The translations under genes were made by a program, and so were the position numbers. The notes beneath the pieces are model-generated. The model ran no database searches. It was given only the letters and a program-made list of their open reading frames with translations, and was not told where the DNA came from. 64,000 nt of DNA from Nonlabens sp. Ci31 (GTDB lineage Bacteria; Bacteroidota; Bacteroidia; Flavobacteriales; Flavobacteriaceae): NCBI RefSeq assembly GCF_012974865.1, contig NZ_CP043633.1, positions 3,407,501-3,471,500 on the forward strand, read 5' to 3'. Below, one piece after another: positions 51,888 to 60,443 of this stretch. Position 1 is the first letter of the stretch. The number at the start of each line of letters is the position of its first letter.

Positions 51888-52235
51888 TGTCTACTTCACA
51901 TTTGTGAGCAAAGCGAACAAATCAACCTGCCGACTGCCTACTCTTTTTACTGCCTACTCAAATTTGTGAGCGCAGCAAACAAATCCACCTGCCTACTGCC
52001 TACTCAAATTTGTGAGCGCAGCAAACAAATGAACCTGCCTACTGCCTACTCTTTTTACTGCCTACTCACATTTGTGAGCGCAGCAAACAAATCAACCTGC
52101 CTACTGCCTACTCTTTTACTGCCTACTCAAATTTGTGAGCGCAGCAAACAAATGAACCTGCCTACTGCCTACTCACATTTGTGAGCGCAGCAAACAAATG
52201 AACCTGCCTACTGCCTACTCTTTTTACTGCCTACT
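51888..52235. repeat. Inverted, diverged array of the same module
   Basis: Six copies of a 23-bp core ATTTGTGAGCGCAGCAAAC+AAAT (starts about 51900, 51962, 52008, 52070, 52131 and 52177) are separated by CTGCCTACTGCCTACTC, which is the reverse complement of the GTAGGCAGTAGGCAG of the first array. Spacing alternates between about 62 and 46 bp, depending on whether a TTTTTACTGCCTACT insert is present. The module order (linker, hairpin, linker) equals that of the first array read on the minus strand, so the two arrays are in opposite orientation. Confidence 0.9.
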
Positions 52236-52241
52236 TATACC

Positions 52242-52249
52242 TATATTTG
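52242..52249 (+). promoter_or_regulatory. -7 element of the phosphohexomutase gene
   Basis: TATATTTG directly abuts the end of the repeat island, 24 bp before the ATG at 52274. Its presence shows that the TTG at 52247 is not the start. The sequence upstream, where a -33 would lie, is repeat DNA. Confidence 0.5.
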
Positions 52250-52273
52250 TCTAAGAACATATGCTTTTCCTAC

Positions 52274-53986
52274 ATGAACAAAGAACACATCCTTAAAACT
52301 GCACAATCCTGGACTCACGAGCCATTTGACGAGACTACTATAACACGCACCCTAGCGTTAATCACAGCAGATAATGATGAGTTTCAAGAATCATTTTATA
52401 AAGATCTAGAGTTTGGTACTGGTGGAATGCGCGGTATTATGGGTGTGGGAACCAACCGTATTAATAAATATACTTTAGGAAAAAATACACAGGGTATTTC
52501 TCAATATCTAAATGTGCAATTTCCTAATGAGCAAATAAAAGTCGCTATAGCCTACGATTGCCGTCACAATTCTAAAGAGCTCGCACAAATAGTAGCAGAC
52601 GTTTTCAGTGCTAATGGTATTTATGTATACCTTTTTGCAGAATTGCGCCCTACTCCACTGCTTTCTTATACCGTTAAGGCAAAAGGTTGCCACGCAGGAA
52701 TCGTATTGACTGCAAGTCATAATCCGCCAGAGTATAATGGTTACAAAGTATACTGGCAAGATGGTGGTCAGTTGGTCCCACCACAGGATCAAGAAATATT
52801 AGATATAATTGGTTCCACAGACTTTAGTGACATCCACTTTAATGGGAATCCTAAATTAATTGAATTACTTACTGAAGAGGATGATAATGCCTTTATAGAA
52901 GCCAGTATCAAAGCCGGCAGAACAGCGGGTGATATAGATCGATCTCGATTAAAAATTGTTTTTACCAGTCTTCACGGTACGAGTATTACCCTAATTCCAG
53001 AAACTTTAAAACGCGCTGGATACACCGATTTACATGTCGTTAAAGAACAAGCTTTTCCAGATGGTAATTTCCCAACGGTTAAATCTCCTAATCCGGAAGA
53101 GCCAGAAGCATTAAAAATGGCTGTTGATCTGGCCGATAAAATTCATGCTGATATTGTTATAGGAACAGATCCAGATGGCGACCGTTTAGGCGTTGCTGTT
53201 CGTGATAATGATGGTAAAATGGTATTATTGAATGGCAACCAGACCATGATTGCTATGACCGATTTCCTTTTGAAGCAAACCGATTTAAAATCCTTAAAAG
53301 ATCCCTTTATAGGCTCTACTATAGTTTCTACACCTATGATGCACGATTTAGCGCATTCCTATGACGTAGAATGTAAAGAAGGTCTGACTGGTTTTAAATG
53401 GATTGCCAAAATGATTGAAGACTATCCTCAGCAAGATTTTATAGGTGGTGGCGAGGAAAGTTTTGGATATATGGTAGGTGATTTTGTACGTGATAAAGAT
53501 GCGGTTACTGCAGCATTATTAGCTTGTGAGATGTACGCTTTTGCGAAAGCGAATGCTTCAACAACCTATCAAGAATTGATCAAGCTCTATGTAAAACACG
53601 GCTGTTATCAAGAAAAGCTCGTTTCGCTTGTCAAAAAAGGAATTTCTGGAGCAGAAGAGATCAAGCAAATGATGGTTGATTTAAGGGAAAATCCGCCTGC
53701 TCAGATAGGTGGACAAGATGTCACGATCATAGAAGACTATGCAGCCAGTACTAGAGTCAACAAGCAGTTGAACAAAAAAGAACTCATTGCTATTCCAAAA
53801 TCTAATGTTTTGATTTTCTATCTAGCAGATGGCTCAAAGATTGCAGCGCGGCCTAGTGGAACAGAACCTAAGATAAAGTTCTATATCTCGGTGAAAACGG
53901 CGCTGGATCAAGTGGAAAATTATACGGAAGTCCATGCGCAGTTAGAAGAAAAAATTAAAGGCATTCTTGCCAGTTTTGACAGATAA
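52274..53986 (+). CDS. Phospho-sugar mutase (phosphoglucomutase/phosphomannomutase type)
   Basis: The 570-residue enzyme has the four conserved sites in order: the phosphoserine loop TASHNPPEYNG near 140, the metal loop GTDPDGDRLG near 300, the sugar-binding GGGEESFGYM near 395 and the phosphate-binding RPSGTEPKIKFY near 530. It interconverts hexose 1- and 6-phosphates for glycogen, nucleotide sugars or envelope polysaccharide. It is 4 bp before the ABC exporter. One palindrome copy is in the last third, read as YAFAKANA. Confidence 0.95.
   Translation: MNKEHILKTAQSWTHEPFDETTITRTLALITADNDEFQESFYKDLEFGTGGMRGIMGVGTNRINKYTLGKNTQGISQYLNVQFPNEQIKVAIAYDCRHNSKELAQIVADVFSANGIYVYLFAELRPTPLLSYTVKAKGCHAGIVLTASHNPPEYNGYKVYWQDGGQLVPPQDQEILDIIGSTDFSDIHFNGNPKLIELLTEEDDNAFIEASIKAGRTAGDIDRSRLKIVFTSLHGTSITLIPETLKRAGYTDLHVVKEQAFPDGNFPTVKSPNPEEPEALKMAVDLADKIHADIVIGTDPDGDRLGVAVRDNDGKMVLLNGNQTMIAMTDFLLKQTDLKSLKDPFIGSTIVSTPMMHDLAHSYDVECKEGLTGFKWIAKMIEDYPQQDFIGGGEESFGYMVGDFVRDKDAVTAALLACEMYAFAKANASTTYQELIKLYVKHGCYQEKLVSLVKKGISGAEEIKQMMVDLRENPPAQIGGQDVTIIEDYAASTRVNKQLNKKELIAIPKSNVLIFYLADGSKIAARPSGTEPKIKFYISVKTALDQVENYTEVHAQLEEKIKGILASFDR
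53536..53551. repeat. Dispersed palindrome copy, one mismatch
   Basis: CGCTTTTGCGAAAGCG in the phosphohexomutase gene, read as YAFAKANA. Confidence 0.8.
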
Positions 53987-53990
53987 ATAA

Positions 53991-55814
53991 ATGAATTATT
54001 TTAAAGAGATTTTACGGTACGCTAAGCCTTATAAGAGCTATGGAATACTGAATATAATTTGTAATGTGTTTTTTGCTTTTTTTGGAGCATTGAGTTTCAT
54101 TTCACTTATCCCAATGCTGGACGTTCTGTTTGACAAGACACAACAAGTCACTACAAAACCAGAGTGGACAGGTATACTTGATTTGATGTCGTACATTAAA
54201 GGCTCCATGGGTTTCTACTTAACTAGCGAAATAGGCAATAAAGAAACCGCTTTACTGCTGGTTATAGGGTTGGTACTAGTGCTTTTCTTTTTAAAAAATT
54301 TATTTGGCTATTTAGGAATGTACTTTATTGCGTTTCTGCGCAATGGCGTTTTGAGAGATATTAGAAATGATATGTATTCCAAAATTGTACACCTTCCCAT
54401 CGCCTATTTTTCTGAAAAAAGAAAAGGTGATGTGATTGCACGAACAAGTGCTGATGTACTGCAAGTACAAAACAGTTTTTTGTCCATATTAGAACTTATA
54501 GTCAAAGAGCCTTTAAATATTGTTTTTTCTTTAGCGCTTATGATTGTTATAAGCCCTAAGCTCACCATCTTCATGCTTCTATTTTTACCTGTCTCTGGTT
54601 TTTTAATCTCTCGTATAGGTAAGAAACTCAAAAAACGAAGCGATCAAGTTCAAAAAGAACAAGGATATTTCATGTCCTTACTAGAAGAAACTTTAGGCGG
54701 GCTTAAAGTAATCAAAGGTTTTAATGCTGAAAACAGGTTAGAAGAAAGTTTTCAAAATAGCACCGGCAGACTTTATAGATTTTCGGTAAAGCTTAATCAC
54801 AGAAAAGGTCTAGCGAGTCCAGTCAGTGAATTTCTTGGAATTTTGGTTATAGGTATTTTACTTTGGTATGGTGGTCGTCTTGTCATTGTAGAGCAAGCTA
54901 TTGAAGGAACCACCTTTATAGGTTTTATGTTGCTTGCTTATGGGATTTTAACTCCAGCAAAAGCACTTTCAAAAGCCAGCTATCAAGTAAAAGAAGGTGA
55001 TGCAGCTGCCCAGCGTGTGCTAGAAATCCTTCATACTAAAAATGATATCGCAGATCAACAAGGAGCTGTTGCTATTCCCGCTTTCGCGAAAGCGATAAAA
55101 GTCAACAACATCACCTTCTCTTACCTGGAAGAACCGGTTCTCAAAAACTTCTCCCTAAACATTCCTAAAGGAACCAGTGTAGCTCTAGTCGGGCAAAGTG
55201 GTTCTGGAAAAAGTACAATTGCAAATCTACTCACTAGATTCTATGATGTAGAAGAAGGGACTATTACCATAGACGACTTGAATATTAAAGATGTAACGCT
55301 TAAAAGTCTACGAGATCAAATAGCGATTGTAACTCAAGATTCTATTTTATTTAACGATACCATCGCTACTAACGTGGCACTGAGTGACAAAAATGCTTCG
55401 GAAGAACGAATTATCGATGCCTTGAAAATTGCGAATGCTTGGGAATTTGTAAAAGAACTTCCTGAAGGCATTCATACCAACATAGGTGACAGTGGTAACA
55501 AACTAAGCGGCGGGCAGAAACAACGTCTTTCTATCGCTCGAGCGGTACTCAAAAACGCACCAATTTTGATACTGGATGAGGCCACCAGTGCTCTTGATAC
55601 AGAAAGTGAACGACTGGTACAAGATGCACTGGAAAAAGTAATGAAAAATAGAACCTCTATAGTCATCGCCCACCGACTCTCTACCATTCAAAATGCCGAT
55701 CATATAGTAGTTATGAAAAAAGGAGAAATAGTAGAGCAAGGAACACATATAGAATTGCTTGCTAAAAAAGGCCTTTATCACAGTCTGGTAGGTATGCAAA
55801 GCCTGGGATCATAA
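53991..55814 (+). CDS. MsbA-like ABC exporter (permease-ATPase fusion)
   Basis: The 607-residue half-transporter has six membrane helices in residues 1-330 and an ATPase domain after about 370. Walker A is GQSGSGKST near 403, the signature LSGGQKQRLSIARAVL near 505 and Walker B ILILDEATSALDTESER near 530, followed by IVIAHRLSTIQNAD. This is the layout of lipid or multidrug exporters such as MsbA. Four bases separate it from the phosphohexomutase gene. The exact palindrome at 55079 forms the linker between membrane and ATPase domains (PAFAKAIKV). Confidence 0.93.
   Translation: MNYFKEILRYAKPYKSYGILNIICNVFFAFFGALSFISLIPMLDVLFDKTQQVTTKPEWTGILDLMSYIKGSMGFYLTSEIGNKETALLLVIGLVLVLFFLKNLFGYLGMYFIAFLRNGVLRDIRNDMYSKIVHLPIAYFSEKRKGDVIARTSADVLQVQNSFLSILELIVKEPLNIVFSLALMIVISPKLTIFMLLFLPVSGFLISRIGKKLKKRSDQVQKEQGYFMSLLEETLGGLKVIKGFNAENRLEESFQNSTGRLYRFSVKLNHRKGLASPVSEFLGILVIGILLWYGGRLVIVEQAIEGTTFIGFMLLAYGILTPAKALSKASYQVKEGDAAAQRVLEILHTKNDIADQQGAVAIPAFAKAIKVNNITFSYLEEPVLKNFSLNIPKGTSVALVGQSGSGKSTIANLLTRFYDVEEGTITIDDLNIKDVTLKSLRDQIAIVTQDSILFNDTIATNVALSDKNASEERIIDALKIANAWEFVKELPEGIHTNIGDSGNKLSGGQKQRLSIARAVLKNAPILILDEATSALDTESERLVQDALEKVMKNRTSIVIAHRLSTIQNADHIVVMKKGEIVEQGTHIELLAKKGLYHSLVGMQSLGS
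55079..55094. repeat. Dispersed palindrome copy, exact
   Basis: Exact CGCTTTCGCGAAAGCG at the junction of membrane and ATPase domains of the MsbA-like exporter, read as PAFAKAI. Confidence 0.9.
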
Positions 55815-55848
55815 CTTTTAGTATATTTATCGTATAAAATTAAAAAAA

Positions 55849-56361
55849 ATGAAAAAGTGTATTCTTTTAGTTGCATTTTTAATCGCTGGTACTTCCTTGT
55901 CACCCGCTCAAGAGTCTGTAGATGTATTAATGGATAAGGCTCTAAATGAAGCGGCAGCATCAGAAAAGCATGTACTAGTTAAATTTGAAGCTTCTTGGTG
56001 CGGCTGGTGTCACCGAATGACTAAACAAATAAAAGATCCAAGCATAGCTTCTTATTTTAACGAAAACTATGTAATGCTTCCCATTGTTGTTTTTGAGAAC
56101 GGCGATAAAGTAGCTTTAGAAAACGCAGGCTCTAGAGCCTTGATTAAAAAATATAAAGGTGATATTGCTGGTTTGCCGTTTTGGGTCATTCTTGATGCCG
56201 CAGGAAATGTGGTCACCAACTCTTTTAATGAAAAAGGTCAAAATATAGGATGCCCTTCATCTAAGGAAGAAGTTGCTGTTTTTATAGAGAAACTTAAAGC
56301 GACTTCAAAGATGACAGATAAAGATGAAAAAAAGGTGGCGATGATCTTTACCAAAAAGTAA
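55849..56361 (+). CDS. Exported thioredoxin-family protein
   Basis: The 170-residue protein has a signal peptide (KKCILLVAFLIAGTSLSPA), then a thioredoxin fold with LVKFEASWCGWCHRM (CGWC active site near residue 50) and the cis-Pro segment IAGLPFWVILD near 118. The CGWC with a following His is typical of thiol reductases or isomerases of the DsbD-gamma/DUF255 type. It follows the exporter by 34 bp on the same strand. Confidence 0.88.
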   Translation: MKKCILLVAFLIAGTSLSPAQESVDVLMDKALNEAAASEKHVLVKFEASWCGWCHRMTKQIKDPSIASYFNENYVMLPIVVFENGDKVALENAGSRALIKKYKGDIAGLPFWVILDAAGNVVTNSFNEKGQNIGCPSSKEEVAVFIEKLKATSKMTDKDEKKVAMIFTKK

Positions 56362-56423
56362 TTCTTAAACTGCCCTTTTTAAATCTGGTTACATTTACTG
56401 CCATCTATAAGATCTGTTGATTT

Positions 56424-58484
56424 TTAATTATTGATAAACTTTTTCAATATGTCTTTTACTACCGCAGGCTTAATGGGTTTTGATATAAAATCATCGCATC
56501 CAGATGCAAAAGCTTTCTGTCTATCCTCTGAGTTAGTGTAGGCAGTTTGAATAATTATAGGTATGTGAGGGAACCTTTCTTTAATTGCCAGTGACGCCTT
56601 ATAACCATTCATAATAGGCATTTGAATATCCATAAAAACGAGGTCTATATTGAGTTCCCGTTCCATTATTTCAATCGCTTCTTGCCCGTTTTCTGCTCTG
56701 ATAATTTGAAAATCGTAGCCATTCATTTTTTCTAACAACGATTTGAGGAATAAGTAATTCAAGGCTACATCCTCAGCAATCAAAATTTTATAGAAGGAAG
56801 GAATTGGCCTTTTGGTTGATTCGTTTATTCCCTTACCACAGGATTCTTGCTTTTTTTCTATGCTTATGGGGATATTGATATGAACAGTAGTTCCCTTTCC
56901 TAAATCTGACTGAATATCGAGTTGGCCGTTCATTAATTCAACATAAGCTTTTGAAATGGTTAAGCCCAATCCCAAACCTTCAAATAACTCTGTAGTATCT
57001 TGATTGGACTTGGAATAACTATCAAAAATAGATTTCTGACGTTCGCTAGAAATTCCTATTCCAGTATCTGTAATCCTGATAATAACAGCATCTTCTTTTA
57101 TAGTTGCAAAGATGATAACTTCACCCCGACACGTAAACTTAATCGCATTATCAATAACATACTTTATAATTTTAGACAACTTATTTTCATCTACGACAAC
57201 ACAATTTTTACTTTCAGGAATATCCAGAACTAGTTGGTATTGGATATTTTTTAACCGCTCATTATCCTTGTATTTATCAAAACATTTGGTCAATAGTTCT
57301 GTAAGAAGTACGGTGTTTTTTTGAGCCGTTAGTTGCTTGTTTTGCAGCATAGATATTTCAAGCACATTATCCATCATATCCATTAATTTCAGACAAGCTT
57401 GATTAATGATGGTAACATAATCATTTTTCTGATTCTCCTCAAGCCCCTCCTTACTTAACAAACCTGAAAAACCCATAATGGCATTCATAGGAGTACGCAT
57501 TTCATGGGTAATATTATTAATAAACGAAGTCTTTAATTTGCTGCTTTGCTCGGCATTAATTTTGGCCTTTTTAAGTTCACTTGTTTTTGAATTAATTACA
57601 TATTTTAAGTACCTATTAAATACTATTATCAATAGTAACAAACATAAAATTCCAATACACAACTTGACCCAGAAAGATACTCTAAGGTAAAAAGGCTTGT
57701 TAAAGGTCACCAACCAGGAATCGATGATTTCTTGCTTATCCTGATAGGCAACACTCTGCATAGCATTATAAATAACATCATTGAGCATGACATCATTCTT
57801 TACAACAGCTATGGATGGTTCATAATCGCTACCTGTGTATTTTAAAATCTCTAAATCATTAAAGCTTTTGGACTCTATATAATAAGTCACTACAGCTTTG
57901 GGGCCGACAAAATAACCTTCTCCACTTTCAGAAATGTTTTTTAGACATTCCAGATCAGTTCCACATGGGGTTAAAATCGTCGCTTTAGGAAATTGAATTT
58001 TTAGATTTTCAACTATTGCAAAGCCTTCGGGCAAATAAAAGGTTGCCGTTTCAAAATCTGTTATGGTCTTTGTTGGCCCTTGAGCTTTCTTACCTACAAT
58101 CACATAAGGTGATTCAAACAATTTAAAATAAAAATTAAGATATTCTCTTCTGGATGGAGATTCTTGGATTTCAAGAATTAGATCTAATTTATTGTTACGA
58201 GCATCTTCCATGATTTTTGAAAAATCATCGTATTTCTTAATATCAAATTTGAACTGCGCCCTTTTTTCTAGAAGCTTTAAATAATCCATAAGGATTCCTT
58301 GTGGGTTATCCTTTTCATCCAAGAAAATATAGGGTGTATAGGATGGGTATACAGCTACCTTAATGTGTTCCCGTTCATTGAGCCATTTGCGTTCCTTTTC
58401 ATTCATTATATCCGCATCCTGACAAGAAACTGTTAAAAAAAGAACGGATAGTGTTACTAACAAAAATCGTATGATATCTCTCAA
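56424..58484 (-). CDS. Hybrid sensor histidine kinase with solute-binding sensor and receiver
   Basis: The 686-residue kinase begins with a lipoprotein-like signal ending FLTVSC. It has a type-3 solute-binding sensor domain (about 30-250, HIKVAVYPSYTPYIFLDEKD), one membrane helix (about 270-292), a HisKA domain with FINNITHEMRTPMNAIMGFS near 325, an ATPase domain (DNAIKFTCRG, DTGIGIS, GLGLGLTISKAYVEL) and a C-terminal receiver with the phospho-Asp in DLVFMDIQMPIMNGY. No DNA-binding domain or separate regulator is nearby, so the output partner is unknown. Whether the Cys is lipidated, given the later membrane helix, is unclear. Confidence 0.92.
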   Translation of the reverse strand: MRDIIRFLLVTLSVLFLTVSCQDADIMNEKERKWLNEREHIKVAVYPSYTPYIFLDEKDNPQGILMDYLKLLEKRAQFKFDIKKYDDFSKIMEDARNNKLDLILEIQESPSRREYLNFYFKLFESPYVIVGKKAQGPTKTITDFETATFYLPEGFAIVENLKIQFPKATILTPCGTDLECLKNISESGEGYFVGPKAVVTYYIESKSFNDLEILKYTGSDYEPSIAVVKNDVMLNDVIYNAMQSVAYQDKQEIIDSWLVTFNKPFYLRVSFWVKLCIGILCLLLLIIVFNRYLKYVINSKTSELKKAKINAEQSSKLKTSFINNITHEMRTPMNAIMGFSGLLSKEGLEENQKNDYVTIINQACLKLMDMMDNVLEISMLQNKQLTAQKNTVLLTELLTKCFDKYKDNERLKNIQYQLVLDIPESKNCVVVDENKLSKIIKYVIDNAIKFTCRGEVIIFATIKEDAVIIRITDTGIGISSERQKSIFDSYSKSNQDTTELFEGLGLGLTISKAYVELMNGQLDIQSDLGKGTTVHINIPISIEKKQESCGKGINESTKRPIPSFYKILIAEDVALNYLFLKSLLEKMNGYDFQIIRAENGQEAIEIMERELNIDLVFMDIQMPIMNGYKASLAIKERFPHIPIIIQTAYTNSEDRQKAFASGCDDFISKPIKPAVVKDILKKFINN

Positions 58485-58682
58485 CCTAAGTATATTATTT
58501 ACCAGAAAGTTACAAAAAATAATCTTTATAATAATAATAAATACGAGCTACTCTTTTACTGTCTCCCGCTTTTACAGCACCAATGACTATAGGTAAGAAA
58601 GCAGGTCTCCTTTCCTCTTTTTGGGGTCCTAAAAGCCATCTTTTAATCCTACCTTTGTTGTATTAATCTATTTATCCCTTTG

Positions 58683-60356
58683 ATGAGTTCCATTCTGCAC
58701 AGCTTTGATTCAACAAAAGATATCGATGTACCTTCAAAATTCACCTTTCCCTTTCTTTATGAGCCACATCCAATGGCTGTGGAAGCTGCAGAGCAATTAA
58801 AAACCTATATAGATGGTTTTAAAGACTGGTTTTATGATTTGAATTTAGGCCCAGAAAATTACCAACATCCGCTTGGGAAAATGTTTGGAGTTCTTGTTGT
58901 GGAAGATAGCCATGGAAAATTAGGACATCTTTGGGCATATTCTGGTGTCATTACTGGAGAGCAAAAGCATACTCCATTTGTTCCTTTAGTATTCAATATG
59001 TTTGCAGAAAACAGCAAGTATGTAAAAGAAAATTCTCAACTCGATGTATGGAATCAAAAAATCGATTTCTTAGAAAAGGATGTCGTTTATCTAAAAAGTA
59101 AAAAACAGCTTCAAAAATTAGAAAAAGAAAACGAGCTCCTGCTCTACAACCAGCGTAAAAAACATTCCAAAAACAAAGCAGATCGTAAAAAGCAACGAGA
59201 AGAAGCGGTACATTCCTTAACTGACATAGCGTATAAAAAACTGCTCGATCTTCATCAAACGCAGGGAATGCATGCTAAATTTCTTTTAAAGGAATACCAG
59301 ATCTATCTGGGTGCTAAAATGACTCCGTTAGAAAAAGTTGTTTCCAGCAAAGAGGAAAAAATCAAGGAATCTAAAGCAAATCGTAAGGAATTATCCAACA
59401 AGCTTCAAAATTGGATTTTTGAACAGTACCAATTCCTCAATGCAAAGGGAGATTCTAAAAATGCATTGCAACTCTTTAAAAACATACCGCCCTACTTTCC
59501 TCCTTCAGGAACTGGTGATTGCGCCGCACCTAAGTTGTTGCAATATGCCTATCTCAACCATCTAAAACCAGTTGCCATGGCTGAGTTTTGGTATGGAGCA
59601 TCTCTAAAATCCCAAATTAGAAAGCACGGCCATTATTACCCGTCTTGTCGCTCTAAATGCGAACCGATTTTGGAACACATGTTGCAAGGTCTGGAGGTTG
59701 ATGACAACCCTATGTTAATCAATCCTGCTGCAGGAAAAGAGCTTCCGCTTATCTATGAGGATGATTATCTTATGGCGGTAAACAAGCCCGAGGAGTTCCT
59801 TTCTGTGCGCGGTAAAACTATAGAAGATTCTGTAGCATATAGAATGAAGCTGCGTTTTCCTCAAGCTACTGGGCCTCTTATAGTTCATAGACTGGACATG
59901 AGTACTTCTGGAATATTGGTACTTACTAAGTCCTTAGAAGTTCATAAAAAACTACAAGAACAGTTTGAAAAGCGCAGCGTTAAAAAGCGGTATGTGGCCT
60001 TACTAGATGGAAACGTAAAAGAAGACACTGGGTTTATTGATTTGGCACTACGGGTAGATCTGGATAACCGTCCTTTTCAAATGGTAGATCCTATACACGG
60101 TAAAAGTGCTCGTACGAAATTTGAGGTTTTGGAGCGCAAAGATGGAAAAACGAGAGTTCATTTCTATCCCATTACTGGGCGCACTCATCAGTTGCGTGTT
60201 CACGCCTCTCATCCTTTAGGACTGAACTGCCCTATTATAGGCGATGATCTTTACGGTTTTAAGAAAGACCGATTGTACTTACACGCAGAGCGACTGGAAT
60301 TTATACATCCAGTAACTTTAAAGCCCGTTGTGATTCATGTACCTGCGCCTTTCTAA
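58683..60356 (+). CDS. RluA-family pseudouridine synthase with long N-terminal extension
   Basis: The 557-residue protein has an RluA catalytic domain only in its last 215 residues: YEDDYLMAVNKPEEFLSVRG, the catalytic HRLDMSTSGILVLTKS, VKKRYVALLDG, GRTHQLRVHASH and IIGDDLYG. The first 340 residues include an N-terminal globular part (GHLWAYSGVITGEQKHTPF), a highly charged coiled coil (about 140-260) and a segment (PSGTGDCAAPKLLQYAYLNH) that is characteristic of this extended subfamily. It modifies uridine in rRNA or tRNA; the site is unknown. An in-frame TTG just before the ATG is not used. Confidence 0.9.
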   Translation: MSSILHSFDSTKDIDVPSKFTFPFLYEPHPMAVEAAEQLKTYIDGFKDWFYDLNLGPENYQHPLGKMFGVLVVEDSHGKLGHLWAYSGVITGEQKHTPFVPLVFNMFAENSKYVKENSQLDVWNQKIDFLEKDVVYLKSKKQLQKLEKENELLLYNQRKKHSKNKADRKKQREEAVHSLTDIAYKKLLDLHQTQGMHAKFLLKEYQIYLGAKMTPLEKVVSSKEEKIKESKANRKELSNKLQNWIFEQYQFLNAKGDSKNALQLFKNIPPYFPPSGTGDCAAPKLLQYAYLNHLKPVAMAEFWYGASLKSQIRKHGHYYPSCRSKCEPILEHMLQGLEVDDNPMLINPAAGKELPLIYEDDYLMAVNKPEEFLSVRGKTIEDSVAYRMKLRFPQATGPLIVHRLDMSTSGILVLTKSLEVHKKLQEQFEKRSVKKRYVALLDGNVKEDTGFIDLALRVDLDNRPFQMVDPIHGKSARTKFEVLERKDGKTRVHFYPITGRTHQLRVHASHPLGLNCPIIGDDLYGFKKDRLYLHAERLEFIHPVTLKPVVIHVPAPF

Positions 60357-60443
60357 GCTGTTATAAGACTTGTGAATAACTAGGTTGCCTTCCTATTTTA
60401 AGACATGAGCACAGATCGTATTTTTACATTAAATCTATTTTTT

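Noticed and set aside
51966..52184. 72-residue ORF with CLLPT repeats
   Set aside because: It is a translation of the repeat linkers and shifts with repeat number; no gene features.
50715..52235. CRISPR array
   Set aside because: Whole 122-bp units are repeated, with no unique spacers between short repeats, and no cas genes are present.
50715..52235. Integron attC array
   Set aside because: No cassettes between repeats, no integrase and no attC core sites.
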